Origin: SIG587 sp045649505
GTDB lineage: Bacteria; Bacillota; Clostridia; Oscillospirales; Acutalibacteraceae
Length of the DNA: 23,753 bases
Direction: 5' to 3'
Assembly: GCA_045649505.1 (NCBI GenBank)
Contig: JAZRQA010000067.1
Location: forward strand, 1 to 23,753
Below are positions 15,939 through 23,234 of this stretch, one piece after another (the stretch's first letter is position 1; each line of letters opens with the position of its first letter). The notes under the pieces are model-generated. The model saw only the letters and a program-made list of their open reading frames with translations, had not been told where the DNA came from and searched no databases. The translations under genes were made by a program, and so were the position numbers.

Positions 15939-17057
15939 TTATTTTTCTCCGTCCTGATTAGCAGTAAACTTAAGATATGCGTTTATAAATCCATCAAGGT
16001 CACCATCCATAACCGCATTAACATTACCTGCCTCAAAGCCTGTGCGATGGTCTTTAACGAGGGTATAAGGCATAAATACATAGGAGCGTATCTGTGAACC
16101 CCAAGCAATTTCCTTTTGAACACCCTTAATATCCTCAATTTTATCAAGATGCTCCCTTTCCTTTATTTCGATAAGCTTCGATTTAAGCATCTTCATTGCC
16201 ATCTCACGGTTCTGATGTTGACTTCGCTCATTCTGACAAGCAACAACAATTCCCGTGGGGATATGGGTTATACGTATAGCAGATTCGGTTTTATTTACGT
16301 GCTGACCGCCCGCGCCGCTGGAACGGTAGGTATCAACCTTTAATTCATCTTCTCTTATTTCAACCTCAACATCATCGGTTATTTCGGGCATAACCTCAAG
16401 AGATGCAAAAGAGGTGTGGCGTCTGCCCGAAGAATCAAAGGGAGATACGCGAACAAGACGGTGAACGCCAGATTCGCTTTTGAGGTAACCATAGGCATTA
16501 AGTCCCTCAATAAGTAAAACTGCGCTTTTAAGACCCGCTTCTTCACCGTCAAGAAAATCTATCATTTTGACCTTAAAACGGTGGGATTCTGCCCAGTGGG
16601 TATACATTCTTACAAGCATCTGAGCCCAATCCTGCGCCTCGGTTCCGCCTGCGCCTGCATGGAAAGTAAGAATTGCATTATTCTTATCGTACTCACCGTT
16701 TAATAGGGTTTGCAGACGTTGAGCGCTAAGCTCATCACGAAAAGAATTTATTGATTGTTCAATTTCCTCAAGAAATGAAATATCCTCTTCATCATCTGCA
16801 ATATCAATAAGTGCCAAAGTATCATCGTAGAGCTGATAAAGCTTATCGTAAGCACAAACAACTGCTTTAAGCTGACTTATAAGCTGTAAAGTTTTTTGAG
16901 AAGTTTCAACATCGCCCCAAAAATCATCCTTTACTGTAAGCTGCTCAAGGTCGTCGATTTTTTTTACAGTCTTATCATAAGCTATAGCTTCCTTTAAGTC
17001 ATTTAATTCATCAGTAAAACCCTTAAGCTTTAGGCGTTGCTCTTCAAATTCTATCAA
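15939..17057 (-). CDS. prfB: Peptide chain release factor 2
   Basis: RF2 recognises UGA and UAA stop codons and triggers peptide release. The 372-residue protein is full length. It has the tripeptide anticodon SPF in RVSPFDSSGRRHTS, the catalytic GGQ in SGAGGQHVNKTES, and AGAGGTEAQDWAQML upstream. In many bacteria prfB needs a +1 frameshift at an in-frame UGA near codon 25. Here that region reads DLKEAIAYDK continuously with no stop (about 16970-16990), so this gene lacks the frameshift control. The start is a TTG at 17057 with AAAGGAG about 7 bases upstream, overlapping the end of prmA. It lies between prmA and the lipoprotein gene. Confidence 0.97.
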   Translation of the reverse strand: MIEFEEQRLKLKGFTDELNDLKEAIAYDKTVKKIDDLEQLTVKDDFWGDVETSQKTLQLISQLKAVVCAYDKLYQLYDDTLALIDIADDEEDISFLEEIEQSINSFRDELSAQRLQTLLNGEYDKNNAILTFHAGAGGTEAQDWAQMLVRMYTHWAESHRFKVKMIDFLDGEEAGLKSAVLLIEGLNAYGYLKSESGVHRLVRVSPFDSSGRRHTSFASLEVMPEITDDVEVEIREDELKVDTYRSSGAGGQHVNKTESAIRITHIPTGIVVACQNERSQHQNREMAMKMLKSKLIEIKEREHLDKIEDIKGVQKEIAWGSQIRSYVFMPYTLVKDHRTGFEAGNVNAVMDGDLDGFINAYLKFTANQDGEK

Positions 17058-17058
17058 A

Positions 17059-17979
17059 CTAATTCTCCTTTAAAACAAATGCATACCAGTTGTCCTTAAT
17101 ATGCTCTTCTATTATTTTAAAACCGTAGCTTTCAAGGCAGTTTTTCGTTTCGTTTGCACGTATATCAATTATACCCGAAACAATATAAACTGCATCTTTT
17201 TCAAGGAACGGTTTAATATTTCCCGACAATGCCATAATTGCATCGGCAACAATATTTGCACAAACAACATTATACTTTCCTTTAACCGTTTTGGTAAGGT
17301 CTCCCTTTTCGAAAACAACTTTATCTTCAACATTATTTATCTGTGCATTTTCTCTTGCAACCTTAACTGCCTGTGCATCAATATCAACACCAAGACATTC
17401 TTTTGCGCCAAGCAATGCCGCCGCAATGGCAAGGATTCCGCTACCTGAACCGACATCAAGCATTTTAACGCCGGGCTTAATATATCTTTCAAGCACCTCA
17501 AGACACAGACTTGTTGTGGCGTGAGTACCTGTGCCGAAAGCAGCTCCCGGATCAATAGATAAAACAACCCTTCCCTGCTTATTCTCATATTTTTCCCAGC
17601 TTGGACAAATAGTAAGTCTTTCACCTATCTCGGTTGCAAAGAAATATTTTTTCCAATTTTCATTCCACTGAGTGTCATTTACTTTCTCGCTGTCGAAATT
17701 ACAGGGGATTTTTTCAGCATTATAACGCTCCTGCAAAAAAGCCATTGCCTCCATAGCATTTTCCTCGATAGGAATATAAATATGAATTTTTGCAACACTT
17801 CTGTCTTTTGCAACAAGAGTTTCATCAATAAGGTTAATATGCGCTATTTCCTGTGCACCCTGCTCTAAATCGGAATAATCCTCAATATAAATACCGTAAG
17901 GTACAGTCATATTTGCAATTGCGGCTGCAGTATCAGCAAAATCAACAGGGACACTTGCCACTATTTCAATCCAATCCAC
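17059..17979 (-). CDS. prmA: Ribosomal protein L11 methyltransferase
   Basis: PrmA methylates lysines and the N-terminus of ribosomal protein L11. The 306-residue protein has an N-terminal substrate-binding domain (residues 1 to about 95, starting MDWIEIVASVPVDFAD), the linker NDTQWNENWKKYF, and a SAM-dependent methyltransferase fold with DPGAAFGTGTHATTSLCLE, motif I LDVGSGSGILAIAAALLGA and VVCANIVADAIM. The start is a GTG at 17979 with GGAGTGA 6-7 bases upstream. It is the first gene of the prmA-prfB-lipoprotein transcript. A weak extended -10 candidate lies at 18010-18018. Confidence 0.96.
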   Translation of the reverse strand: MDWIEIVASVPVDFADTAAAIANMTVPYGIYIEDYSDLEQGAQEIAHINLIDETLVAKDRSVAKIHIYIPIEENAMEAMAFLQERYNAEKIPCNFDSEKVNDTQWNENWKKYFFATEIGERLTICPSWEKYENKQGRVVLSIDPGAAFGTGTHATTSLCLEVLERYIKPGVKMLDVGSGSGILAIAAALLGAKECLGVDIDAQAVKVARENAQINNVEDKVVFEKGDLTKTVKGKYNVVCANIVADAIMALSGNIKPFLEKDAVYIVSGIIDIRANETKNCLESYGFKIIEEHIKDNWYAFVLKEN

Positions 17980-18009
17980 AAAATCACTCCATTAAAAACA
18001 TACAAATAT

Positions 18010-18018
18010 AATATACCA
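18010..18018 (-). promoter_or_regulatory. Possible extended -10 promoter of prmA
   Basis: On the minus strand TGGTATATT has the extended -10 form, with the hexamer at 18015-18010. The -35 region (18038-18033, TTTATT) is poor. It lies downstream of the folT terminator, so prmA needs a promoter about here. Confidence 0.45.
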
Positions 18019-18050
18019 TATACTGCTTGAAAAATAAAGCAAAATTTAAA

Positions 18051-18071
18051 AATGCACCTTTTGGGTGCATT
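18051..18071 (-). terminator. Intrinsic terminator of folT
   Basis: On the minus strand AATGCACC and GGTGCATT (arms 18071-18064 and 18058-18051) form an 8-bp stem with a 5-base loop. A U-rich tract follows (TTTAAATTTT). The stem begins inside the folT stop codon. Confidence 0.8.
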
Positions 18072-18567
18072 AAATTATTTTTATTTTTTTAATAATAAAT
18101 TTGTCAATTAAAAAAATACAAAACGGCTGCACAACAAGAAATATTGCCGACTGCGCAATTCTTGAAATCAACACAGCACCATACGGTGAGCCGTAAAGCA
18201 CGGATATCCAATAAGAATTTAATATTAAACTGCAAAAAATTTGTGAAACCAATACGCTTAAAATTATTAAAAGCAAATTTGATTTTTTATATAGAAATAG
18301 ACCAAAAATAGCTCCGATGAGTGCCGCAGTTAATGTAAAGCCTGGGAAATATGCGCCAATCGGGAAAAGAATAGCGCCCAAAAAATCTGCGAGTCCACCT
18401 AAAATCGCTGAATAAACAGGTCCGCAAATCATTGCGCAAATTACAACAGGAATAAAAGCAAATCCTATTTTTGTATTCCAAACCGAATAAGAACAAAAGC
18501 GAGATAAAATTATTTCAAGCGCAACCAAAATTCCTGTAATTGTAATTTTTATAATATTTTTTTGCAT
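18070..18567 (-). CDS. folT: Folate ECF transporter, substrate-binding S component
   Basis: FolT is the membrane S component that binds folate for an energy-coupling-factor transporter; the shared EcfA/EcfA'/EcfT module would be encoded elsewhere. The 165-residue protein is very hydrophobic, with about six membrane segments. It shows the family pattern ILSRF, KIGFAFIPVVICAMICGP, LGGLADFLGAILFPIGAYFPGFTLTAALIGAIFGLFLY. The open frame extends seven codons upstream, but those codons overlap the AAGGAGGA ribosome binding site at 18582-18575; the ATG at 18567, after a run of seven U, is the right start. It stands alone as a transcription unit with its own consensus promoter, a tetrahydrofolate riboswitch and a terminator. 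The riboswitch class independently supports the folate assignment. Confidence 0.93.
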   Translation of the reverse strand: MQKNIIKITITGILVALEIILSRFCSYSVWNTKIGFAFIPVVICAMICGPVYSAILGGLADFLGAILFPIGAYFPGFTLTAALIGAIFGLFLYKKSNLLLIILSVLVSQIFCSLILNSYWISVLYGSPYGAVLISRIAQSAIFLVVQPFCIFLIDKFIIKKIKII

Positions 18568-18607
18568 AAAAAAATCCTCCTTCCGCACATATGGCAGAAA
18601 AGGAGGA
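18568..18607 (-). promoter_or_regulatory. Expression-platform hairpin of the folT riboswitch (terminator and SD sequestor)
   Basis: In the RNA, UCCUCCUU (18607-18600) pairs perfectly with AAGGAGGA (18582-18575), which is the folT ribosome binding site. An inner CUGC/GCGG stem (18597-18594 with 18586-18583) extends the hairpin beyond a UU bulge. Seven U follow immediately and end at the AUG. The same hairpin thus hides the ribosome binding site and has the form of an intrinsic terminator. Confidence 0.82.
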
Positions 18608-18626
18608 AAAAATCTCTTATGCCGTA

Positions 18627-18726
18627 TGAAGCGGGATGCAAAACACAGACCGCGGTATTTAAAACCTTCGTCCGATCGGCAACTCCCCGTCCCATCGGCA
18701 CTTCACGCCTGTATTTTTACTCTTCA
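18627..18726 (-). promoter_or_regulatory. Tetrahydrofolate (THF) riboswitch aptamer upstream of folT
   Basis: The minus-strand RNA folds as the THF aptamer does. P1 is UGAAG (18726-18722) with CUUCA (18631-18627). After the AGU internal-loop strand, P2 is AAAAUACAG (18717-18709) with CUGUGUUUU (18648-18640), nine pairs including one G-U. P3 is CCGAU (18698-18694) with AUCGG (18676-18672), and a short P4 is GGU with ACC near 18666-18654. The conserved GGGACGGGGAGUUG strand, the GCGGU segment and the GCAUCCCGC strand facing P1 match the THF consensus as I remember it, including the Eubacterium siraeum aptamer. The downstream gene is a folate transporter. Binding of reduced folate is expected to lower folT expression. 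Confidence 0.93.
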
Positions 18727-18741
18727 AAAATTGATGAATAG

Positions 18742-18771
18742 ATTATAACTCCATTTCCCCTGTATTGTCAA
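18742..18771 (-). promoter_or_regulatory. Consensus sigma-A promoter of folT
   Basis: On the minus strand a perfect TTGACA (18771-18766) and a perfect TATAAT (18747-18742) are separated by 18 bp. The start point should be near 18735, just before P1 of the riboswitch. This is the strongest promoter match in the window and fits a gene controlled after initiation. Together with the riboswitch and the next gene's promoter it accounts for the approximately 300-bp non-coding gap 18568-18869. Confidence 0.9.
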
Positions 18772-18833
18772 GTTTTTTCAACAAGTAAAATCATATATAA
18801 AAAACAAGCCTTTTAAATGTTTGATTTTTATGA

Positions 18834-18839
18834 TATAAT
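18834..18839 (+). promoter_or_regulatory. Extended -10 promoter of the aldo/keto reductase gene
   Basis: A perfect TATAAT at 18834-18839 is preceded by TGA, giving an extended -10 element. The -35 region near 18811-18816 (TTTTAA) is poor. The transcript would begin about 25 bases before the ATG, leaving room for GGAGG at 18857-18861. Confidence 0.6.
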
Positions 18840-18869
18840 TTTTTAAAATTTATTTCGGAGGCATTATTT

Positions 18870-20048
18870 ATGATTTACAGAACAGACAAATACTCAAATC
18901 CACTTTCTGTTTTAGGCTACGGTTGTATGCGTTTCCCCACAAAAATGGGAAAAATAGATATGGAACAGACCGAACATCAGATTATGCTTGCAATAGAAAA
19001 CGGAATAAATTATTTTGATACGGCCTATATCTATCCAGGAAGTGAAACTGCGCTCGGAGAAATACTAGAAAAAAACGGTGTACGAGATAAAGTAAATATT
19101 GCAACAAAATTACCACACTATCTTATAAAAAACAAACAAACCCTTGAACGGCTTTTTAGCGAACAATTAAAAAGACTGCGTACCGATAGAATTGATTACT
19201 ATTTTATGCATATGCTCACCGATGTTGAAGCGTGGGAAAGAATGAAAAAGTTGGGTATCATCGACTGGATTAACGAAAAAAAAGCAAGCGGAGAAATTAA
19301 GCAGATAGGTTTTTCCTATCATGGAAATACGCAAATGTTTAAAAAAATAATTGATTCATATGATTGGGATTTTTGTATGATTCAGTACAATTATATGGAT
19401 GAAAACTCTCAAGCAGGAAAGCGTGGACTCAAATATGCATCTTCAAAAGGTATTCCCGTTATGATAATGGAGCCGCTACGCGGCGGAAAGCTTGTTAACA
19501 GATTACCTGATGAGGCAAAGAAGATATTTGAAAATCACACAGTAAAGCATTCACCTGCACAATGGGCTTTTCGTTGGCTATGGAATCAGCCAGAAGTCAC
19601 TGTTGTGCTTTCGGGAATGAACAGCGAAGAAATAATAATCGATAACATCAACACTGCCATATCGTCACAAATCGGCGAATTAAGCAATGAAGATGACCAG
19701 ATGTTAAACCGTGTTGCTAATGCAATAAATTCAAAAATGAAGGTTGGTTGCACAGGCTGCGGATATTGTATGCCCTGCCCCAAGGGTGTTGATATTCCAG
19801 GAACCTTTGCGGCATATAACAGAAAATATTCTGAAGGCACCTTTCCTGCCCTAAAGGAATATTTTATGTGTACAGCGTTAAGGAAAACTCCTACCTCAGC
19901 CTCAAACTGCATTGGCTGCTTAAAATGCGAAAAACACTGTCCGCAAAACATTAAAATATCTCAAAAAATAAAGGAAGCAGAAAAAGAACTTGAAGGAATA
20001 CCTTATAAATTGTTGAAAAAATTAGCACCGTTATTTGTTAAGTTTTAA
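18870..20048 (+). CDS. Aldo/keto reductase with C-terminal 4Fe-4S ferredoxin-like domain
   Basis: The 392-residue protein has an N-terminal aldo/keto reductase barrel (residues 1 to about 285). The catalytic tetrad is probably Asp50, Tyr55, Lys80 and His114, seen in FDTAYIYPGSE, ATKLP and YYFMHM. A ferredoxin-like tail carries two cysteine clusters: CTGCGYCMPCP (Cys294, 297, 300, 303) and CIGCLKCEKHCP (Cys347, 350, 353, 357). This two-domain form is common in anaerobic Firmicutes; its substrates and electron partner are mostly unknown, so I assign none. The ATG at 18870 has GGAGG 8 bases upstream. It stands alone, without operon partners, divergent from folT. Confidence 0.93.
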   Translation: MIYRTDKYSNPLSVLGYGCMRFPTKMGKIDMEQTEHQIMLAIENGINYFDTAYIYPGSETALGEILEKNGVRDKVNIATKLPHYLIKNKQTLERLFSEQLKRLRTDRIDYYFMHMLTDVEAWERMKKLGIIDWINEKKASGEIKQIGFSYHGNTQMFKKIIDSYDWDFCMIQYNYMDENSQAGKRGLKYASSKGIPVMIMEPLRGGKLVNRLPDEAKKIFENHTVKHSPAQWAFRWLWNQPEVTVVLSGMNSEEIIIDNINTAISSQIGELSNEDDQMLNRVANAINSKMKVGCTGCGYCMPCPKGVDIPGTFAAYNRKYSEGTFPALKEYFMCTALRKTPTSASNCIGCLKCEKHCPQNIKISQKIKEAEKELEGIPYKLLKKLAPLFVKF

Positions 20049-20108
20049 AAGCGAATAAAGCTTTAAGCAAATTATACAATATGTGATTAACAAATCAATA
20101 ATTTTTGG

Positions 20109-20134
20109 TTTACAGATAAATTGACAGATGTAAA
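20109..20134. promoter_or_regulatory. Candidate NiaR operator over the nadA promoter
   Basis: TTTACA (20109-20114) and its reverse complement TGTAAA (20129-20134) are 14 bp apart and bracket the -35 box. ACAGAT also occurs twice as a direct repeat (20112-20117 and 20124-20129). The last gene of this operon encodes a NiaR repressor, and an operator here would block RNA polymerase. I cannot confirm the match to a known NiaR motif. Confidence 0.4.
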
Positions 20135-20149
20135 GTTTAGTGGTATACT
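20121..20149 (+). promoter_or_regulatory. Sigma-A promoter of nadA-nadB-nadC-niaR
   Basis: TTGACA (20121-20126) and TATACT (20144-20149) are separated by 17 bp, with TGG before the -10 as an extended element. Transcription should begin about 34 bases before the nadA ATG. The rest of the 141-bp gap after the aldo/keto reductase gene shows nothing else I can support. Confidence 0.85.
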
Positions 20150-20189
20150 ATATGGGTCAAAAAAGTTCGAATGATAAGGAAAGGTACAT

Positions 20190-21089
20190 ATGAAAAATCA
20201 AATCGAACAACTAAAAAAAACCAAGAATGCAGTCATTCTTGCCCATTATTATGCCCCTGACGAGGTTCAGGAAATTGCCGATTATGTAGGTGATTCGTTT
20301 TATCTTGCAAAGGTTGCAAAGCAAAGCAGTGCTGATATTATTGTTTTTTGCGGCGTATCATTTATGGGTGAAAGCGCAAAGATACTTAATCCGAGCAAAA
20401 AAGTACTTATGCCTGATCTTACGGCAGATTGTCCTATGGCGCATATGGTTGAGCGTGGTATTATTGAAAAAATGCGAGCAATCTATGATGATTTATCGGT
20501 CGTTTGTTATATCAATTCAACAGCGCAGCTTAAATGTCAAAGTGATGTATGTGTTACATCATCAAACGCCGTGGATATTATTAAGGCGCTTCCTAATAAA
20601 AATATATTTTTTATACCTGACCGCAATCTCGGACGATATGTTGCGCAGCAGGTTCCCGAAAAAAATATCATAATTAACGACGGTTGTTGTCCTATACACG
20701 CGGCTATAACTGCAAAGCAAATAAAAGATGAAAAGGACAAGCACCCGAATGCTCAGGTTTTATCGCATCCGGAATGTGAGCAAGAGGTTCTGTGCTTATC
20801 CGATTACATAGGTAGCACAGCCGATATAATTAAATATGCCAAAAACAGCACAGCACAGGAGTTTATTATAGTTACCGAGGACGGTGTAAAATATAAACTG
20901 ATAACAGATAACCCCAACAAACGTTTTTACTTTCCAAATCCACACCCATGCTGTAGCGATATGAAGCTGAACACTCTAAAAAATGTACTGCGTGTTCTGG
21001 AAAAAGAAGATTGTGTTGTTGAAATAAGCGAGGATATTCAAAAAAAAGCCTTAAAACCGCTTGAAAAAATGTTGGAGCTTGCAAAGTAA
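20190..21089 (+). CDS. nadA: Quinolinate synthase
   Basis: NadA condenses iminoaspartate with dihydroxyacetone phosphate to form quinolinate, using an oxygen-sensitive [4Fe-4S] cluster. The 299-residue protein has the start ILAHYYAPDEVQEIADYVGDS, FCGVSFMGESAKILNP, and the three cluster-ligand regions: Cys81 in TADCPMA, Cys166/167 in DGCCPIH, and Cys254/255 in PCCSDMKLNT. STAQLKCQSDVCVTSSNA and SHPECEQEV are also typical. AAGGAAAGG precedes the ATG. It is the first gene of nadA-nadB-nadC-niaR; NadB supplies its substrate and NadC uses its product. Confidence 0.97.
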   Translation: MKNQIEQLKKTKNAVILAHYYAPDEVQEIADYVGDSFYLAKVAKQSSADIIVFCGVSFMGESAKILNPSKKVLMPDLTADCPMAHMVERGIIEKMRAIYDDLSVVCYINSTAQLKCQSDVCVTSSNAVDIIKALPNKNIFFIPDRNLGRYVAQQVPEKNIIINDGCCPIHAAITAKQIKDEKDKHPNAQVLSHPECEQEVLCLSDYIGSTADIIKYAKNSTAQEFIIVTEDGVKYKLITDNPNKRFYFPNPHPCCSDMKLNTLKNVLRVLEKEDCVVEISEDIQKKALKPLEKMLELAK

Positions 21090-21094
21090 GATAT

Positions 21095-22369
21095 ATGAAT
21101 ACAGATATTTTGATTGTTGGTTGCGGAGTATCAGGGTTGTACTGTGCACTAAATTTACCCAAAGATAAAAAAATTACAGTTGTCACAAAAAATCTAGCCG
21201 AAAAAAGTGATTCATATTTAGCGCAGGGCGGTATTTGCGTTCTTCGTAACGAAAAGGATTATAAATCTTTTTTTGATGACACTATGCGTGCAGGTCACTA
21301 CGAAAATAATTGTAACATTGTTGATATTATGATTCGTTCATCACAGGATGTAATCGGTGACCTTGTATCCTTTGGCGTTGGTTTTGATAAAAACGGTGAT
21401 GAATTTGCTTATACTCGCGAGGGTGCTCATTCAAAGCCGCGAATTCTTTTCCACGAGGATGAAACGGGAAAAGAAATAACCTCTCGCCTTCTTCATGTCG
21501 CAAGAAACCAAAGTAATATTTCCTTGATAGAAAATTTTACAATGGTTGACCTTATTTGCAAAGAAAATACTTGCAACGGAATTATTGGTCATTATTGTGA
21601 CGGTAAATACATTTCAATTACAGCCGATTATACTGTGCTTGCCACAGGTGGTATAGGTGGACTTTATAAGCACTCTACAAACTACCGACATCTCACAGGT
21701 GATGCATTGGCACTTGCATTAAAATACGATATAGCCCTAAAAAACATTGATTATATACAGATTCACCCCACAACGCTTTATACAAAAAAGAAGGGCAGAC
21801 AATTTTTAATATCCGAATCGGTACGCGGTGAGGGCGCTATCTTACTTAATTCAAAGGGAGAGCGTTTCGTTAATGAGCTTTTGCCGCGCGATGTAGTTAC
21901 AAATGCTATCTATGAGGAAATGAAAAAAGAAGGCAGCGAACATGTTTGGCTTTCGCTTGAGCCAATACCAAATGAAAAAATAATAAATCATTTTCCTAAT
22001 ATTTATAAATATTGCCTTGATGAAGGATATGATTTAACAAGTGAACCTATCCCCGTCGTGCCGTCTCAGCATTATTTTATGGGCGGTATTCATGTTGACA
22101 AATACAGTAAAACTTCTATGGAACGCTTATATGCTGTAGGAGAAACCGCCTGTAACGGTGTGCACGGACGCAACCGACTTGCAAGCAACTCGTTGCTCGA
22201 AAGTCTTGTATTTGCAAAACGAGCAGCAGATCATATTACCTCGAACTACGAAGCGGTAACTTCTATTAGTGAAATTCACATCAACCCAACCCAATATAAA
22301 GCATATGAAGAAAAATATAAAGAGTTAGTTTTAACAGCAATAGAAAAGGAGAAGCAAAATCATGAATAA
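21095..22369 (+). CDS. nadB: L-aspartate oxidase
   Basis: NadB is an FAD enzyme that oxidises L-aspartate to iminoaspartate; in an anaerobe the acceptor is probably fumarate rather than oxygen. The 424-residue protein has the dinucleotide fold VGCGVSGLYCA (8-18), the family's YLAQGGICV, REGAHSKPRILFHEDETGKE, ATGGIGGLY, QIHPTTLY, SESVRGEGAILLN and HGRNRLASNSLLESLVFAKRAA. It is about 100 residues shorter than the E. coli protein and lacks most of the C-terminal helical domain; shorter forms occur in Clostridia, so I do not call it broken. The ATG is 5 bp after nadA with only a weak ribosome binding site, which suggests translational coupling. Its end overlaps nadC by 8 bp. Confidence 0.95.
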   Translation: MNTDILIVGCGVSGLYCALNLPKDKKITVVTKNLAEKSDSYLAQGGICVLRNEKDYKSFFDDTMRAGHYENNCNIVDIMIRSSQDVIGDLVSFGVGFDKNGDEFAYTREGAHSKPRILFHEDETGKEITSRLLHVARNQSNISLIENFTMVDLICKENTCNGIIGHYCDGKYISITADYTVLATGGIGGLYKHSTNYRHLTGDALALALKYDIALKNIDYIQIHPTTLYTKKKGRQFLISESVRGEGAILLNSKGERFVNELLPRDVVTNAIYEEMKKEGSEHVWLSLEPIPNEKIINHFPNIYKYCLDEGYDLTSEPIPVVPSQHYFMGGIHVDKYSKTSMERLYAVGETACNGVHGRNRLASNSLLESLVFAKRAADHITSNYEAVTSISEIHINPTQYKAYEEKYKELVLTAIEKEKQNHE

Positions 22370-23213
22370 TATATCAATGAAATTAAACGCTGATGACTTG
22401 ATTTTAAATGCCCTTAAAGAAGATATTACCAGCGAGGATATATCAACAAACTCGGTAATGCGTCATTATCAGCTTGGAGAAGTTGAACTTATCTGTAAAG
22501 AAGACGGCGTGATTGCAGGCCTTGATGTGTTTAAAAGAGTTTTCGAGCTTCTTGATGATAAAACCGAGGTAACATTTACCTGTCAAGATGGTGACACAGT
22601 TAAAAACGGTCAAAAATTAGGTGTAATCCGCGGTGATATTCGCGTGCTTCTTTCGGCGGAGCGTACTGCGCTCAATTATCTCCAGAGAATGAGCGGAATT
22701 GCAACCTATACCCGCACCGTTGCCGATCTTCTTAAAGGTAGTAAAACTAAGCTTCTTGATACGCGAAAGACAACTCCGGGTATGCGTATTTTTGAAAAAT
22801 ACGCGGTTAAGGTAGGCGGCGGTTATAATCACCGTTATAATCTAAGTGACGGAATTCTTTTAAAGGATAACCATATCGGTGCTGCCGGCGGTGTTAAGCA
22901 GGCCGTTGATATGGCAAAAGAATATGCTCCCTTTGTTAGAAAAATCGAAATTGAAGTAGAAAATCTTGATATGTTTAAAACTGCTTTAGAAGCAGGAGCC
23001 GATATAATTATGCTTGATAATATGAGCATTGAGGATATGAAAGAAGCCGTAAGACTTGCAAACAAAAAAGCACAAATTGAATGTAGCGGTAATATAACAA
23101 AAGAAAATATTGAAAAACTTGTAGATATCGGAGTCGATTATATTTCAAGCGGCGCACTTACACATTCTTCCCCTATCTTAGACCTTTCACTTAAAAATCT
23201 TCACGCAATTTAA
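22362..23213 (+). CDS. nadC: Nicotinate-nucleotide diphosphorylase (carboxylating)
   Basis: NadC converts quinolinate and phosphoribosyl diphosphate to nicotinate mononucleotide and CO2. The 283-residue protein has EDITSEDISTNSV near the start, AGLDVFKRVFELLD, SAERTALNYLQRMSGIAT, the active-site pattern LDTRKTTPGMR followed by EKYAVKVGGGYNHRYNLSDGIL, KDNHI, IEIEVEN, ADIIMLDNMS and ISSGALTHS. AAAGGAG inside the end of nadB drives the ATG at 22362, and the overlap with nadB is 8 bp. It is the third step of the pathway encoded by this operon. Confidence 0.97.
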   Translation: MNNISMKLNADDLILNALKEDITSEDISTNSVMRHYQLGEVELICKEDGVIAGLDVFKRVFELLDDKTEVTFTCQDGDTVKNGQKLGVIRGDIRVLLSAERTALNYLQRMSGIATYTRTVADLLKGSKTKLLDTRKTTPGMRIFEKYAVKVGGGYNHRYNLSDGILLKDNHIGAAGGVKQAVDMAKEYAPFVRKIEIEVENLDMFKTALEAGADIIMLDNMSIEDMKEAVRLANKKAQIECSGNITKENIEKLVDIGVDYISSGALTHSSPILDLSLKNLHAI

Positions 23214-23234
23214 TTTTAGTAATGGGGTGAAGCC

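Noticed and set aside
18568..18588. N-terminal extension of FolT (seven extra residues)
   Set aside because: It would translate through the ribosome binding site and the poly-U stretch; the ATG at 18567 is well placed.
20049..20075. Possible terminator after the aldo/keto reductase gene
   Set aside because: Only a 5-bp stem (AAAGC/GCTTT) without a U tract is visible, which is too weak to call.
21095..22369. Truncated, broken nadB
   Set aside because: All flavin and active-site motifs are present, the end overlaps nadC with proper coupling, and short NadB forms are known in Clostridia.
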